Positions 1 through 5,183 of a stretch of DNA of 5,183 bases are shown piece by piece (positions within the stretch are counted from its first letter, which is position 1; each line of letters begins with the position of its first letter). Where the stretch lies: contig CAAENE010000379.1 of the NCBI GenBank assembly GCA_900757255.1, positions 1-5,183 on the forward strand. Direction: 5' to 3'. Origin of the DNA: Clostridia bacterium. Its GTDB lineage: Bacteria > Bacillota > Clostridia > HGM11514. Below the pieces are notes generated by a model, which worked only from the letters and a program-made list of their open reading frames with translations, searched no databases and was not told the origin of the DNA. A program made the position numbers and the translations under genes.

Positions 1-197
1 CAGAGCGGAGATGGTTGTTTGTTATATGGAGACAACAGATAATAAATTGTCTGATGGGTTTCAATTAAGAAACAAAGGCAATCTCGGAAAGAAAGATAGC
101 AATGGTATTTTTGCACAATATCATCAATTTGACTTTGAATCATTTCACTTAGAGTTTGCGAATAATTGATTGCCATTTTGTGTAACTTAATGTTCAT
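1..197 (-). CDS. Probable AraC-family transcriptional regulator, N-terminal part (truncated by window edge)
   Basis: An open frame of 65 codons runs from an ATG (complement of 195-197) to the left edge with no stop. The start is well supported: GGAGG lies 6 nt upstream on the minus strand, and a promoter-like sequence lies further upstream. The protein begins MNIKLHKMAINYSQTLSEM. Residues 27-65 contain a YHCYLSFRDC segment and then LLSPYNKQPSP. This resembles the N-terminal sensory part of clostridial AraC regulators, where a YxVSFxD-like segment is followed by a PYN-H-NPYC-like motif. The helix-turn-helix domain would lie outside the window and was not seen, so the family call is an inference. 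Being transcribed divergently from a catabolic-type gene, next to a pair of direct-repeat operator half-sites, fits a local activator. The open frame and start are fairly secure; the family is moderately so. Confidence 0.62.
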   Translation of the reverse strand, partial: MNIKLHKMAINYSQTLSEMIQSQIDDIVQKYHCYLSFRDCLCFLIETHQTIYYLLSPYNKQPSPL

Positions 198-210
198 TAT
201 GCACCTCCTA
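198..210 (-). promoter_or_regulatory. Ribosome binding site of the divergent regulator gene
   Basis: On the minus strand AGGAGGTGCATA precedes the ATG. This is a near-perfect Shine-Dalgarno with 6 nt between GGAGG and the start codon. It decides the start at the complement of 197 rather than the in-frame Met at codon 8. Confidence 0.75.
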
Positions 211-219
211 TTTGATATT

Positions 220-245
220 ATTATACAAAACATCAGAATTGTCAA
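220..245 (-). promoter_or_regulatory. Promoter of the divergent regulator gene
   Basis: On the minus strand a perfect TTGACA (complement of 240-245) is followed by a perfect TATAAT (complement of 220-225). The spacer is 14 nt, shorter than the usual 16-18, so the promoter may be weak or need help from an activator. A TAATAT at the complement of 215-220 would give a 19-nt spacer instead. The position just upstream of the ribosome binding site supports the call. Confidence 0.5.
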
Positions 246-271
246 ACGGAAAATAAAGGATGGCATAAAAG

Positions 272-300
272 CTGTAAATATTATATTAATTAACTGTAAA
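272..300 (+). promoter_or_regulatory. Candidate AraC-type operator, copy 1 (two CTGTAAA direct half-sites)
   Basis: CTGTAAA occurs at 272-278 and again at 294-300, exactly 22 bp apart, which is two helical turns. The downstream half-site ends 28 nt before the -10 box, just upstream of where a -35 box would sit; this is the usual position for an activator touching RNA polymerase. The same 29-bp arrangement recurs at 3203-3231 with 24 of 29 bases identical. Direct half-sites about 21 bp apart are typical of AraC-family operators (general knowledge). That the neighbouring regulator binds here is inference. Confidence 0.55.
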
Positions 301-325
301 TTTCAGATGTTATATTGAATTGATT

Positions 326-334
326 TGCTATAAT
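326..334 (+). promoter_or_regulatory. Extended -10 promoter of the oxidoreductase gene
   Basis: TGCTATAAT is a perfect TATAAT at 329-334 with an extended TGn element. At 17 nt spacing the -35 position (306-311) reads GATGTT, a poor match. A good -10 with no -35 box is characteristic of activator-dependent promoters, which fits the paired half-sites directly upstream. Confidence 0.6.
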
Positions 335-349
335 AAAAATATAGGGGTC

Positions 350-356
350 AAGGAGG
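350..356 (+). promoter_or_regulatory. Ribosome binding site of the oxidoreductase gene
   Basis: AAGGAGG sits 6 nt before the ATG at 363. It is a full-consensus Shine-Dalgarno that fixes the start codon. Confidence 0.8.
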
Positions 357-362
357 CAAGTT

Positions 363-2585
363 ATGAAGAATATCAGAAAACAATATGAATTTACAGTTGT
401 AGGTGCCGGAATAGCTGGAATTTGTGCCGCAGTGTCGGCAGCACGTCAGGGAATCAGGGTGGCGCTCATCAATGACCGTTCTGTATTAGGAGGAAATGCA
501 AGCAGTGAACTGGGCGTCAATATCAATGGAGCGGCCAACCATGGAAAGTCAATTTCGGTTTATGCCAGGGAAACAGGGGTTATAGAGGAAATCAAAACGG
601 CGCTGTTTCGTCATCCCTATAATACAGCCGCTGTAAAGGATGCGGTGCTGTTTGATTTGATTTACCGGGAAAACAATATTGACTTATACCTCAATACCAA
701 TATCACTGAAGTTATTGTGAAAGAGCGGCGAATTATAGAGATATCGGGATATCAGAGCGGTTCTGAAATCAAATATACTTTTAAAAGCCCCTATTATTTA
801 GATTCGACAGGAGATGGTACAGTCGGCACTTTAGCGGGCGCATCCTATCGTATGGGGCGTGAGCCTAAGGAAGAATTCCATGAATCTCTTGCACCAGAAA
901 AAGCGGATTCTTATACTATGGGGTCAACGATGCTGGTCGATATTGTAAGGTGTGAAGAGCCGGTGAAATACACTCCTCCTTCTTTCGCTTATCGCATAGA
1001 TGAAATGTCGTTTGCTGAGAATCTGCAGAAAAATCCTGAATTATTAAGAAACATTACGAATGTTACTGATAAGTGGACAGGTTGTTGGTGGATTGAATAC
1101 GGCGGACAGTGCGATACAGTTCATGATAATGAAGACATCACTTTTGAGCTTCGCCGTTTGATGTTTGGAATGTGGGATTATATCAAAAATTCAGGAAAAA
1201 TACCTAATACCGAGAATTTGCTTTTAAAACGCGTCGCACCAATTGGCGGCAAGCGTGAATCAAGACGGTTCTGTGGAGACTATATTCTAAATCAAAATGA
1301 TATCGATCAAAAGACGGAATTTGAAGATGCAGTCTGCGTCGGCGGCTGGAGCATGGACGACCATGCACCTTTTGGCATATATGACTCTGCACCGGCAACC
1401 CATTGGTATTTCGTCCCGGGGTATTACAACATCCCATTTCGGTGCCTGTATAGCTGCGATATCGGTAATTTGTTTTTTGCGGGACGTGACATTTCTGCCA
1501 GCCATGTTGCAATGAGTTCAACTCGTACCATGGCAACAGGGGGAGCAATGGGGCAGGCCGTAGGCTATGCGGTTTCCCTCTGCCTGAAGTACGGAATAAC
1601 GCCAAGAGTGTTAGCAAAAGAGTATTTTGAAGAATACAGACAGCTTCTATTAGAAAATGACCAGACCATCGTCGGTGCAAAAGAGAATGCTTTTCCTATG
1701 ATGGTTCAGGCAGATTCAGAGGCGGCGTACGAAAACAATCGGGCCGACGGCAGGCTTTCCCTTGAATATCCGTATGCATTGGCGCTTCCAAGCAGCTGTG
1801 GCCGGATAGATAGTGCGGAAATTGGTATTGAAAATCTGTCAGATGAAGAGATAGAATACACCATTTCCTTGTATCAGGGGCGGAGGATCGAAAACTATTA
1901 TCCGCATGATAAAATAAAGGATATAACAGTCATGCTGCCGCCGCATTATAGCGGATATCTACCGGTTGAGACAAATGTGAGCCAGATGACCGACAAAAAG
2001 CTGTATTTTGTTTTTCCGAAAAGTGAAAAGGTTTGTTTGTATCAAACCCAAAATGAATTGACGGGCGTTGTTACTTTAATAAACAAACCGTCATCACATA
2101 CTCTGCATAATCCTGATTATACAGAATGGTGGCGCAATACCGATTGTCAAGATATCAATATATGTTTTCAAAATATCAAACCGGAACAGCACTTGTATGC
2201 GCCAGCGAATCTGGTTGACGGATACACGCGCGTTTATGGTACGCCGCATCTGTGGATTTCAGAAAATAACAAACCGCAAACGCTTCGGTTCGAGGCAGAT
2301 AAGCCGGTTGATATTGACCGGATACATATTGTACTTAATAACCGTTTAATCGAAGATGAGCTATCGGAGAAGAATTACAGGCATCTGATTAAGAGCTTTG
2401 AATTAATATTTTTGAACGAAACAGGGGAGCAGTTAAGACGTATTTCTTATACCAATGACGATTTTGCTCGATTTATCAAAATTCCGGTAGGGCAAAATGA
2501 CGTAAAAACAATCCTTTGCCGCCTTATTTCGACACATGGTGGCAAACAGTTTGAAATGTTTGCATTCCATGTCCTCCCTTTCTAG
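363..2585 (+). CDS. FAD-dependent oxidoreductase (FAD_oxidored type) with C-terminal discoidin-like domain
   Basis: This is a complete 740-residue protein, preceded by a consensus ribosome binding site and extended -10 promoter. Residues 11-40 form a Rossmann dinucleotide fold with GAGIAG at 14-19, followed by LGGNASSE at 42-49, a signature of the FAD_oxidored (PF12831-like) family. LDSTGDGTVG at 146-155 and the second FAD-contacting stretch, AGRDISASH from 373 with TMATGGAMGQAVG to 401, complete the flavin domain. Residues from about 462 are beta-rich. Residues about 612-740 begin YAPANLVDGYTR and look like a discoidin/galactose-binding sandwich. There is no signal peptide, so it is probably cytoplasmic. 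Relatives are common in polysaccharide-utilisation regions and some are labelled xanthan lyase in databases, but a lyase activity is not supported here. The substrate is unknown; oxidation of a sugar or aglycone is a guess. It probably shares control with the secreted protein gene at 3319. The family call is firm; the C-terminal domain is moderately sure. Confidence 0.9.
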   Translation: MKNIRKQYEFTVVGAGIAGICAAVSAARQGIRVALINDRSVLGGNASSELGVNINGAANHGKSISVYARETGVIEEIKTALFRHPYNTAAVKDAVLFDLIYRENNIDLYLNTNITEVIVKERRIIEISGYQSGSEIKYTFKSPYYLDSTGDGTVGTLAGASYRMGREPKEEFHESLAPEKADSYTMGSTMLVDIVRCEEPVKYTPPSFAYRIDEMSFAENLQKNPELLRNITNVTDKWTGCWWIEYGGQCDTVHDNEDITFELRRLMFGMWDYIKNSGKIPNTENLLLKRVAPIGGKRESRRFCGDYILNQNDIDQKTEFEDAVCVGGWSMDDHAPFGIYDSAPATHWYFVPGYYNIPFRCLYSCDIGNLFFAGRDISASHVAMSSTRTMATGGAMGQAVGYAVSLCLKYGITPRVLAKEYFEEYRQLLLENDQTIVGAKENAFPMMVQADSEAAYENNRADGRLSLEYPYALALPSSCGRIDSAEIGIENLSDEEIEYTISLYQGRRIENYYPHDKIKDITVMLPPHYSGYLPVETNVSQMTDKKLYFVFPKSEKVCLYQTQNELTGVVTLINKPSSHTLHNPDYTEWWRNTDCQDINICFQNIKPEQHLYAPANLVDGYTRVYGTPHLWISENNKPQTLRFEADKPVDIDRIHIVLNNRLIEDELSEKNYRHLIKSFELIFLNETGEQLRRISYTNDDFARFIKIPVGQNDVKTILCRLISTHGGKQFEMFAFHVLPF

Positions 2586-2736
2586 CTATTCGGTACAAGA
2601 GAAAGACGGCGGAAAGTATTTGGTACTCGGTATCAAGCTGCAAGCGTTGATGGCAAACTTGGAGAGGAATGCCATTCTGATCCGATATTGGTAAAATGGA
2701 ATTTAGCATTGATTATACTGCAAAAGATAGAAATGA
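2586..2736 (+). other. Decayed coding sequence upstream of the SLH fragment
   Basis: No intact gene is visible. Short protein-like stretches appear in successive frames: VQEKDGGKYLVLGIKLQA (2593-2646), then VDGKLGEE in another frame (from 2646), then SDIGKMEFSIDYTAKDRNDP in the third frame (2681-2740). The frame then returns to that of the SLH fragment. Stops at 2692, 2704, 2710, 2728 and 2734 block the SLH frame. This fits an older gene broken by several small indels, but the peptides match no domain I can name, so the reading is tentative. No terminator is seen after the oxidoreductase stop, so this DNA is probably transcribed with it. Confidence 0.35.
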
Positions 2737-3018
2737 CCCACAATTGGAAAGCCGGACGGCACAGAGCCGGGCTATGTCAACACCATGAAATATACTGCTG
2801 GAAGTTTCAGTGCATATGATCGTGAAAATGATACTCTTGCTGTAGGGATTACATTTACAGATCAAGATCAAATCAGTAGTTGGGCGCTGGATTCAGTGCA
2901 GAAAGCAGTTGCATTAGGACTGTTAAAAGGGATGGGAGACGGATTCTTTGCCCCGGTAGATTCTGCAACTCGTGCCCAGAGCGCTGTGGTAATCTACAGA
3001 TTGCTTCAGTTATCTTAA
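2737..3018 (+). pseudogene. SLH-domain protein gene, 3' remnant
   Basis: The frame is open from just after a TGA at 2734 to the TAA at 3016. An ATG at 2785 would give 77 residues, but no ribosome binding site precedes it (GGGCTATGTCAACACC). The last ~52 residues are one S-layer homology domain: FTDQDQISSWALDSVQKAV, then LGLLKGMGDGFFAP and TRAQSAVVIYRLLQ, matching the SLH pattern F-D, W-A, G-GDG-F-P and TRA. SLH domains anchor exported proteins to cell-wall polymers, usually as three copies at a terminus of a large protein with a signal peptide. One copy with no exported domain cannot do that. The terminator 40 bp downstream fits the true 3' end of a lost gene. I infer a relic of a surface protein, perhaps a carbohydrate-active one. 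Expression as a small protein is possible but unlikely. Confidence 0.65.
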
Positions 3019-3054
3019 CAATCTGCGTATGACTTTTCCTATAAATTCCTCTAA

Positions 3055-3092
3055 CCAAAAAGGTGCTTCTTGAATGGAGAAGCGCCTTTTGG
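3055..3092 (+). terminator. Strong hairpin terminator after the SLH remnant
   Basis: AAAAGGTGCTTCT (3058-3070) pairs with AGAAGCGCCTTTT (3078-3090) across a 7-nt loop. This gives 13 pairs with one G-U wobble. Flanking CC (3055-3056) and GG (3091-3092) extend the stem by two pairs if one A is bulged. The four-T run lies in the descending arm and is followed by GGCG rather than more T. On the minus strand the stem is followed by a five-T run, so it might act in both directions. It is the first recognisable terminator downstream of the oxidoreductase. Confidence 0.65.
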
Positions 3093-3202
3093 CGTTGAGA
3101 ATATTTAAGGTAGTGGTTTATTAGTATGAAGGATTTTATATTTAGCATAGGTTATGTTTGAATATAAAAATTGTCAATGAAAAGAATATAAAAGAGAAAA
3201 AC
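3093..3202. other. AT-rich intergenic DNA upstream of operator copy 2
   Basis: I see no gene here. It includes AATTGTCAA at 3169-3177, identical to 237-245 upstream of the oxidoreductase operator and at nearly the same distance from the half-sites (34 versus 35 bp). The remainder is A-rich with no clear structure. Confidence 0.5.
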
Positions 3203-3231
3203 CTGTGAATATTATCCTAAAAAACTGTAAA
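3203..3231 (+). promoter_or_regulatory. Candidate AraC-type operator, copy 2 (CTGTGAA / CTGTAAA direct half-sites)
   Basis: CTGTGAA at 3203-3209 and CTGTAAA at 3225-3231 are again 22 bp apart. The full 29 bp matches 272-300 at 24 positions, including the shared ATATTAT after the first half-site. The second half-site ends 29 nt before a TATAAT, against 28 nt in copy 1. The same arrangement at two promoters is unlikely by chance and suggests co-regulation. Confidence 0.55.
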
Positions 3232-3260
3232 ATTTAATTTCATTTATTTTTGAAAATTTG

Positions 3261-3266
3261 TATAAT
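3261..3266 (+). promoter_or_regulatory. -10 box of the secreted-protein gene
   Basis: This is a perfect TATAAT with a poor -35 (TTTCAT at 17 nt spacing), as at the oxidoreductase promoter. An alternative is TTGAAA (3250-3255), a 16-nt spacer and TATACT (3272-3277). The operator geometry shared with the first promoter favours the TATAAT. Confidence 0.5.
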
Positions 3267-3302
3267 ATAACTATACTATTATGTGTATGCAATAATATTA
3301 AG

Positions 3303-3308
3303 AAGGAG
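3303..3308 (+). promoter_or_regulatory. Ribosome binding site of the secreted-protein gene
   Basis: AAGGAG lies 10 nt before the ATG at 3319, within a purine-rich stretch. It supports that start, which is immediately followed by a signal peptide. Confidence 0.7.
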
Positions 3309-3318
3309 AGGGAATTTT

Positions 3319-5183
3319 ATGAAAAAAATCAGTATCCTTTTACTTTTCGTTATGTTTGTTCAGCTGTTCAGCGGCGTAACCGCTGTGCTTGGCAACGATA
3401 CGATAAAGCTGGATGAAAATTTCGATGCGATGCAAACATCGGATATTGCGACAGTCAAAGAAGAAGCCGCTAAATGGAGAGCCTCGATCAGCGGCGCAGC
3501 GACAGCTTCAATTGAAACCAAAAGCGGTACAGACAAATATTTAAAGATGCTTGCCGGAACCTATTTTAGCGGTTCTCAATGTCTCTTTACTCCAAGTATG
3601 TCTGCGCTTTATGGCCAAACGGTAAGCGGCGCAGATACAGTTGTGGCATTTGATTTTATGATGGACAATTTGACTGCTAATCAGGGTTTAATCCGCTTTC
3701 GAACAAACGCTGCAAAAGAAACCCTCGTATTGTCAGTTCGTGAGGTAGAAGACAAACAATACAAATTGCAGTACAAAACAGGTACGGGAACTACTGTAAA
3801 AGAAGAAACCTTTTCTTCGTCCCTAACGATGGGGGCATGGTATCGTTTGGTAATGGATTTAGATACCACGACCGGTAAATATGATTTATATTTAGCAGAT
3901 GCTTCCGGCAACTTAATGGAAAAAGCAACAAACCTTTCAATTCGGTTTGTTTCATCAGCGACGTTGCCGGTGGAGTTTGATTATTTTTACTTGTCGCAGT
4001 TTGGAACTGCAAGCGTTTTTGGTATTGACAATGTTTACGCTGCAAACGATCCGGATTACATATTCCCGGGCGAAACGTCGTCCAAGCCTTCGGTACAGCC
4101 ATCGGACGAACCGTCCGAAAAGCCTTCTGTTTTGCCTTCAGCCGGTACTTCTGCTGAACCGTCCACGGCGCCGGCGGGCGGTACCTTAATTGAGCCGTTC
4201 GACCAATTGACGGAAAGTTCCTTGTCGCAGATGGCGAACGACCCGCTGAAGTGGAGCGGCACGCTTGCAACCTCGACCATATCGCTGGAAACAAAATTGG
4301 ACAACGACAAATATCTCCGTTTTCAAAACACCAAAGGGAACGCTACCTTGCGCTCTCCGAAAATTAGCTCTTTGCAGGAGGGAAAATATCTTTCAGGAAA
4401 AAATGTCGTTGCGGCATTTGACTATAAGTTAGGCGGCACCCGGCCGGAACATCAGTTTTTGCTGATGAATCCTGAAGATACGCGGATTTTGGTATTGCGT
4501 ATGACTCCTTCCGGTGAGGATTCTTATGAATTATCCTATCAAGCCAATGATGTGGAATGGAAAAAAGTACTCCAGAAAGATAAATGGTATCGTTTTATTT
4601 TTAAAATGGATACACAGACGGACGCCTTTGAGTTGTATATTGTTGATAAGAATACAGGGGAAACTCTTCATAAACTTTCGGATGGCAAGGTAGAATTGAG
4701 TGCTCCCTATCAGCTGGATCAGATTTTCTTGCAGTCAGTTAAGCCCGGCTGTGATTTGGGGTTGGATAATATTTCTTTTGTAAATGATCCGGACTTTGAA
4801 TTTCCGGCTGATCCTTCGGCAAATCCTTCGGCGGAGCCGTCTTTAACACCATCTGCAAGCCCGATTGCATCCCCTGTCGCCAGCCCGTCAAAGGAGCCTG
4901 AAATTCCGGGAGTGAAAATTATTCGGCCGGTGGACCCAAGCACCAGTGATTTTAAATTTTCTCCTGCTTTCGTAAATAACTGGGAAAAGCAGGGAACAAA
5001 TTGGGTTCCTTCGGGTGCGTATTTATGCGATGATAATAAAACTAAATCCTGGTATACAGAAGTAGGGAACGCTTGGGCAGAATATCATCCAAATTTCACG
5101 CCAGAAGAAGCTGGAGAGTACAGAGTCTATATATGGGCTCTGCAAGATTCAAAAGCAAAGGTTTCGGTTTCTGCTGGTGGAGA
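3319..5183 (+). CDS. Secreted modular protein with duplicated beta-rich domain and golvesin-like domain (3' end outside window)
   Basis: The frame is open for 621 codons plus two bases to the right edge. Residues 1-25 are a signal peptide (two Lys, a hydrophobic core, likely cleavage after VTA at 22 or VLG at 25). Residues 31-250 and 290-496 are two homologous domains that both end NDPD-(Y/F)-x-FP. Their size and beta-rich pattern suggest a concanavalin/LamG-like sandwich, though I cannot name the family. Pro-Ser-rich linkers follow each (251-289 and 497-531). From 532 a third module starts; WAEYHPNFTPEEAGEYRVYIW at its core resembles the golvesin/xanthan-lyase carbohydrate-binding-like domain. 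No catalytic domain is visible, so an enzyme module (polysaccharide lyase or glycoside hydrolase) may follow; a purely binding protein is the alternative. The promoter resembles that of the oxidoreductase gene, suggesting joint control. Being a real secreted gene is near certain; the carbohydrate role is inference. Confidence 0.85.
   Translation, partial: MKKISILLLFVMFVQLFSGVTAVLGNDTIKLDENFDAMQTSDIATVKEEAAKWRASISGAATASIETKSGTDKYLKMLAGTYFSGSQCLFTPSMSALYGQTVSGADTVVAFDFMMDNLTANQGLIRFRTNAAKETLVLSVREVEDKQYKLQYKTGTGTTVKEETFSSSLTMGAWYRLVMDLDTTTGKYDLYLADASGNLMEKATNLSIRFVSSATLPVEFDYFYLSQFGTASVFGIDNVYAANDPDYIFPGETSSKPSVQPSDEPSEKPSVLPSAGTSAEPSTAPAGGTLIEPFDQLTESSLSQMANDPLKWSGTLATSTISLETKLDNDKYLRFQNTKGNATLRSPKISSLQEGKYLSGKNVVAAFDYKLGGTRPEHQFLLMNPEDTRILVLRMTPSGEDSYELSYQANDVEWKKVLQKDKWYRFIFKMDTQTDAFELYIVDKNTGETLHKLSDGKVELSAPYQLDQIFLQSVKPGCDLGLDNISFVNDPDFEFPADPSANPSAEPSLTPSASPIASPVASPSKEPEIPGVKIIRPVDPSTSDFKFSPAFVNNWEKQGTNWVPSGAYLCDDNKTKSWYTEVGNAWAEYHPNFTPEEAGEYRVYIWALQDSKAKVSVSAGG
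3409..4068 (+). repeat. Duplicated extracellular domain, copy 1 (residues 31-250)
   Basis: Landmarks shared with copy 2: ENFD at 33-36, W53, SIETK at 64-68, DKYL at 72-75, VVAFDF at 108-113, WYR at 174-176, YDLY at 188-191 and a terminal NDPDYIFP at 243-250. The spacing WYR to YDLY is 14 residues in both copies. The DNA has diverged widely, so the duplication is old. Confidence 0.75.
4069..4185 (+). repeat. Pro-Ser-rich linker 1 (residues 251-289)
   Basis: Repeated PS units (KPSVQPSDEPSEKPSVLPS) separate the two homologous domains. Such linkers are flexible spacers in secreted carbohydrate-active proteins of Firmicutes. Confidence 0.75.
4186..4806 (+). repeat. Duplicated extracellular domain, copy 2 (residues 290-496)
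   Basis: The landmarks match copy 1: EPFD at 292-295, W312, SLETK at 322-326, DKYL at 330-333, VVAAFDY at 363-369, WYR at 423-425, FELY at 437-440 and a terminal NDPDFEFP at 489-496. This copy is about 13 residues shorter. Confidence 0.75.
4807..4911 (+). repeat. Pro-Ser-rich linker 2 (residues 497-531)
   Basis: ADPSANPSAEPSLTPSASP and following PS units link the second repeat domain to the third module. Its composition is like linker 1. Confidence 0.75.

Noticed and set aside
239..254. TTGTCAAACGGAAAA as a possible catabolite-repression (cre) site
   Set aside because: The spacing between TG and CG is one base too long for the cre consensus and the right half does not match.
1204..1680. Minus-strand open frame of 158 codons inside the oxidoreductase gene
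   Set aside because: It lies wholly within a well-supported gene, has no ribosome binding site or recognisable domain, and its composition is that of a shadow frame.
2750..2770. AGCCGG direct repeat flanking ACGGCACAG, considered as a mobile-element or attachment mark
   Set aside because: It is only six bases, with no inverted ends, target duplication or transposase nearby.
2586..2816. The oxidoreductase frame stays open for 77 codons after its TAG stop, suggesting read-through
   Set aside because: The translated extension is low in protein-like character and rich in Arg, His and Trp, and the region is better explained as decayed DNA in other frames.
3791..4310. Minus-strand open frames opposite the secreted-protein gene, some with Gly/Ser/Glu repeats
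   Set aside because: The repeats are the reverse reading of the Pro-Ser linker codons. The plus-strand frame has a signal peptide, ribosome binding site and duplicated domains.
4719..4943. Minus-strand open frame with GSAEGFAEGSAG-like repeats
   Set aside because: It is the antisense of linker 2 and has no start signals.

Overview
The window looks like Clostridia-type Firmicutes DNA, probably from a plant-polysaccharide-degrading gut, rumen or digester bacterium. The signs are strong AAGGAGG-type ribosome binding sites, AT-rich intergenic DNA with TATAAT -10 boxes, an SLH-domain gene remnant, and Pro-Ser-rich linkers between domains of a secreted protein. The genus cannot be fixed from the sequence alone.

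Layout. Bases 1-197 (minus strand) hold the first 65 codons of a regulator that runs off the left edge; its N-terminus resembles clostridial AraC-family regulators. A divergent intergenic region (198-362) carries promoters in both directions and a candidate AraC-type operator. Bases 363-2585 (plus) encode a 740-residue FAD-dependent oxidoreductase with a C-terminal discoidin-like domain and no signal peptide. Bases 2586-3018 are mostly decayed; the last part is the 3' end of an SLH-domain (S-layer anchoring) gene, followed by a strong hairpin terminator at 3055-3092. From 3319 to the right edge (plus) runs an incomplete gene for a large secreted modular protein. It has a signal peptide, two homologous ~210-residue beta-rich domains, two Pro-Ser linkers and the start of a third domain resembling the golvesin/xanthan-lyase carbohydrate-binding-like domain. 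No catalytic domain is visible before the window ends.

The most notable signal is regulatory. The promoters of the oxidoreductase gene and of the secreted-protein gene share one architecture. In each, an AATTGTCAA block is followed by two CTGTRAA direct repeats 22 bp apart and a TATAAT, and the whole span is 98 bases in both copies. Direct half-sites two helical turns apart just upstream of the promoter are what an AraC-family activator would use, and the divergent gene at the left edge is the obvious candidate. I therefore infer a small regulon: an AraC-type sensor controls a cytoplasmic FAD enzyme and a secreted glycan-binding or glycan-degrading protein. The substrate is unknown.
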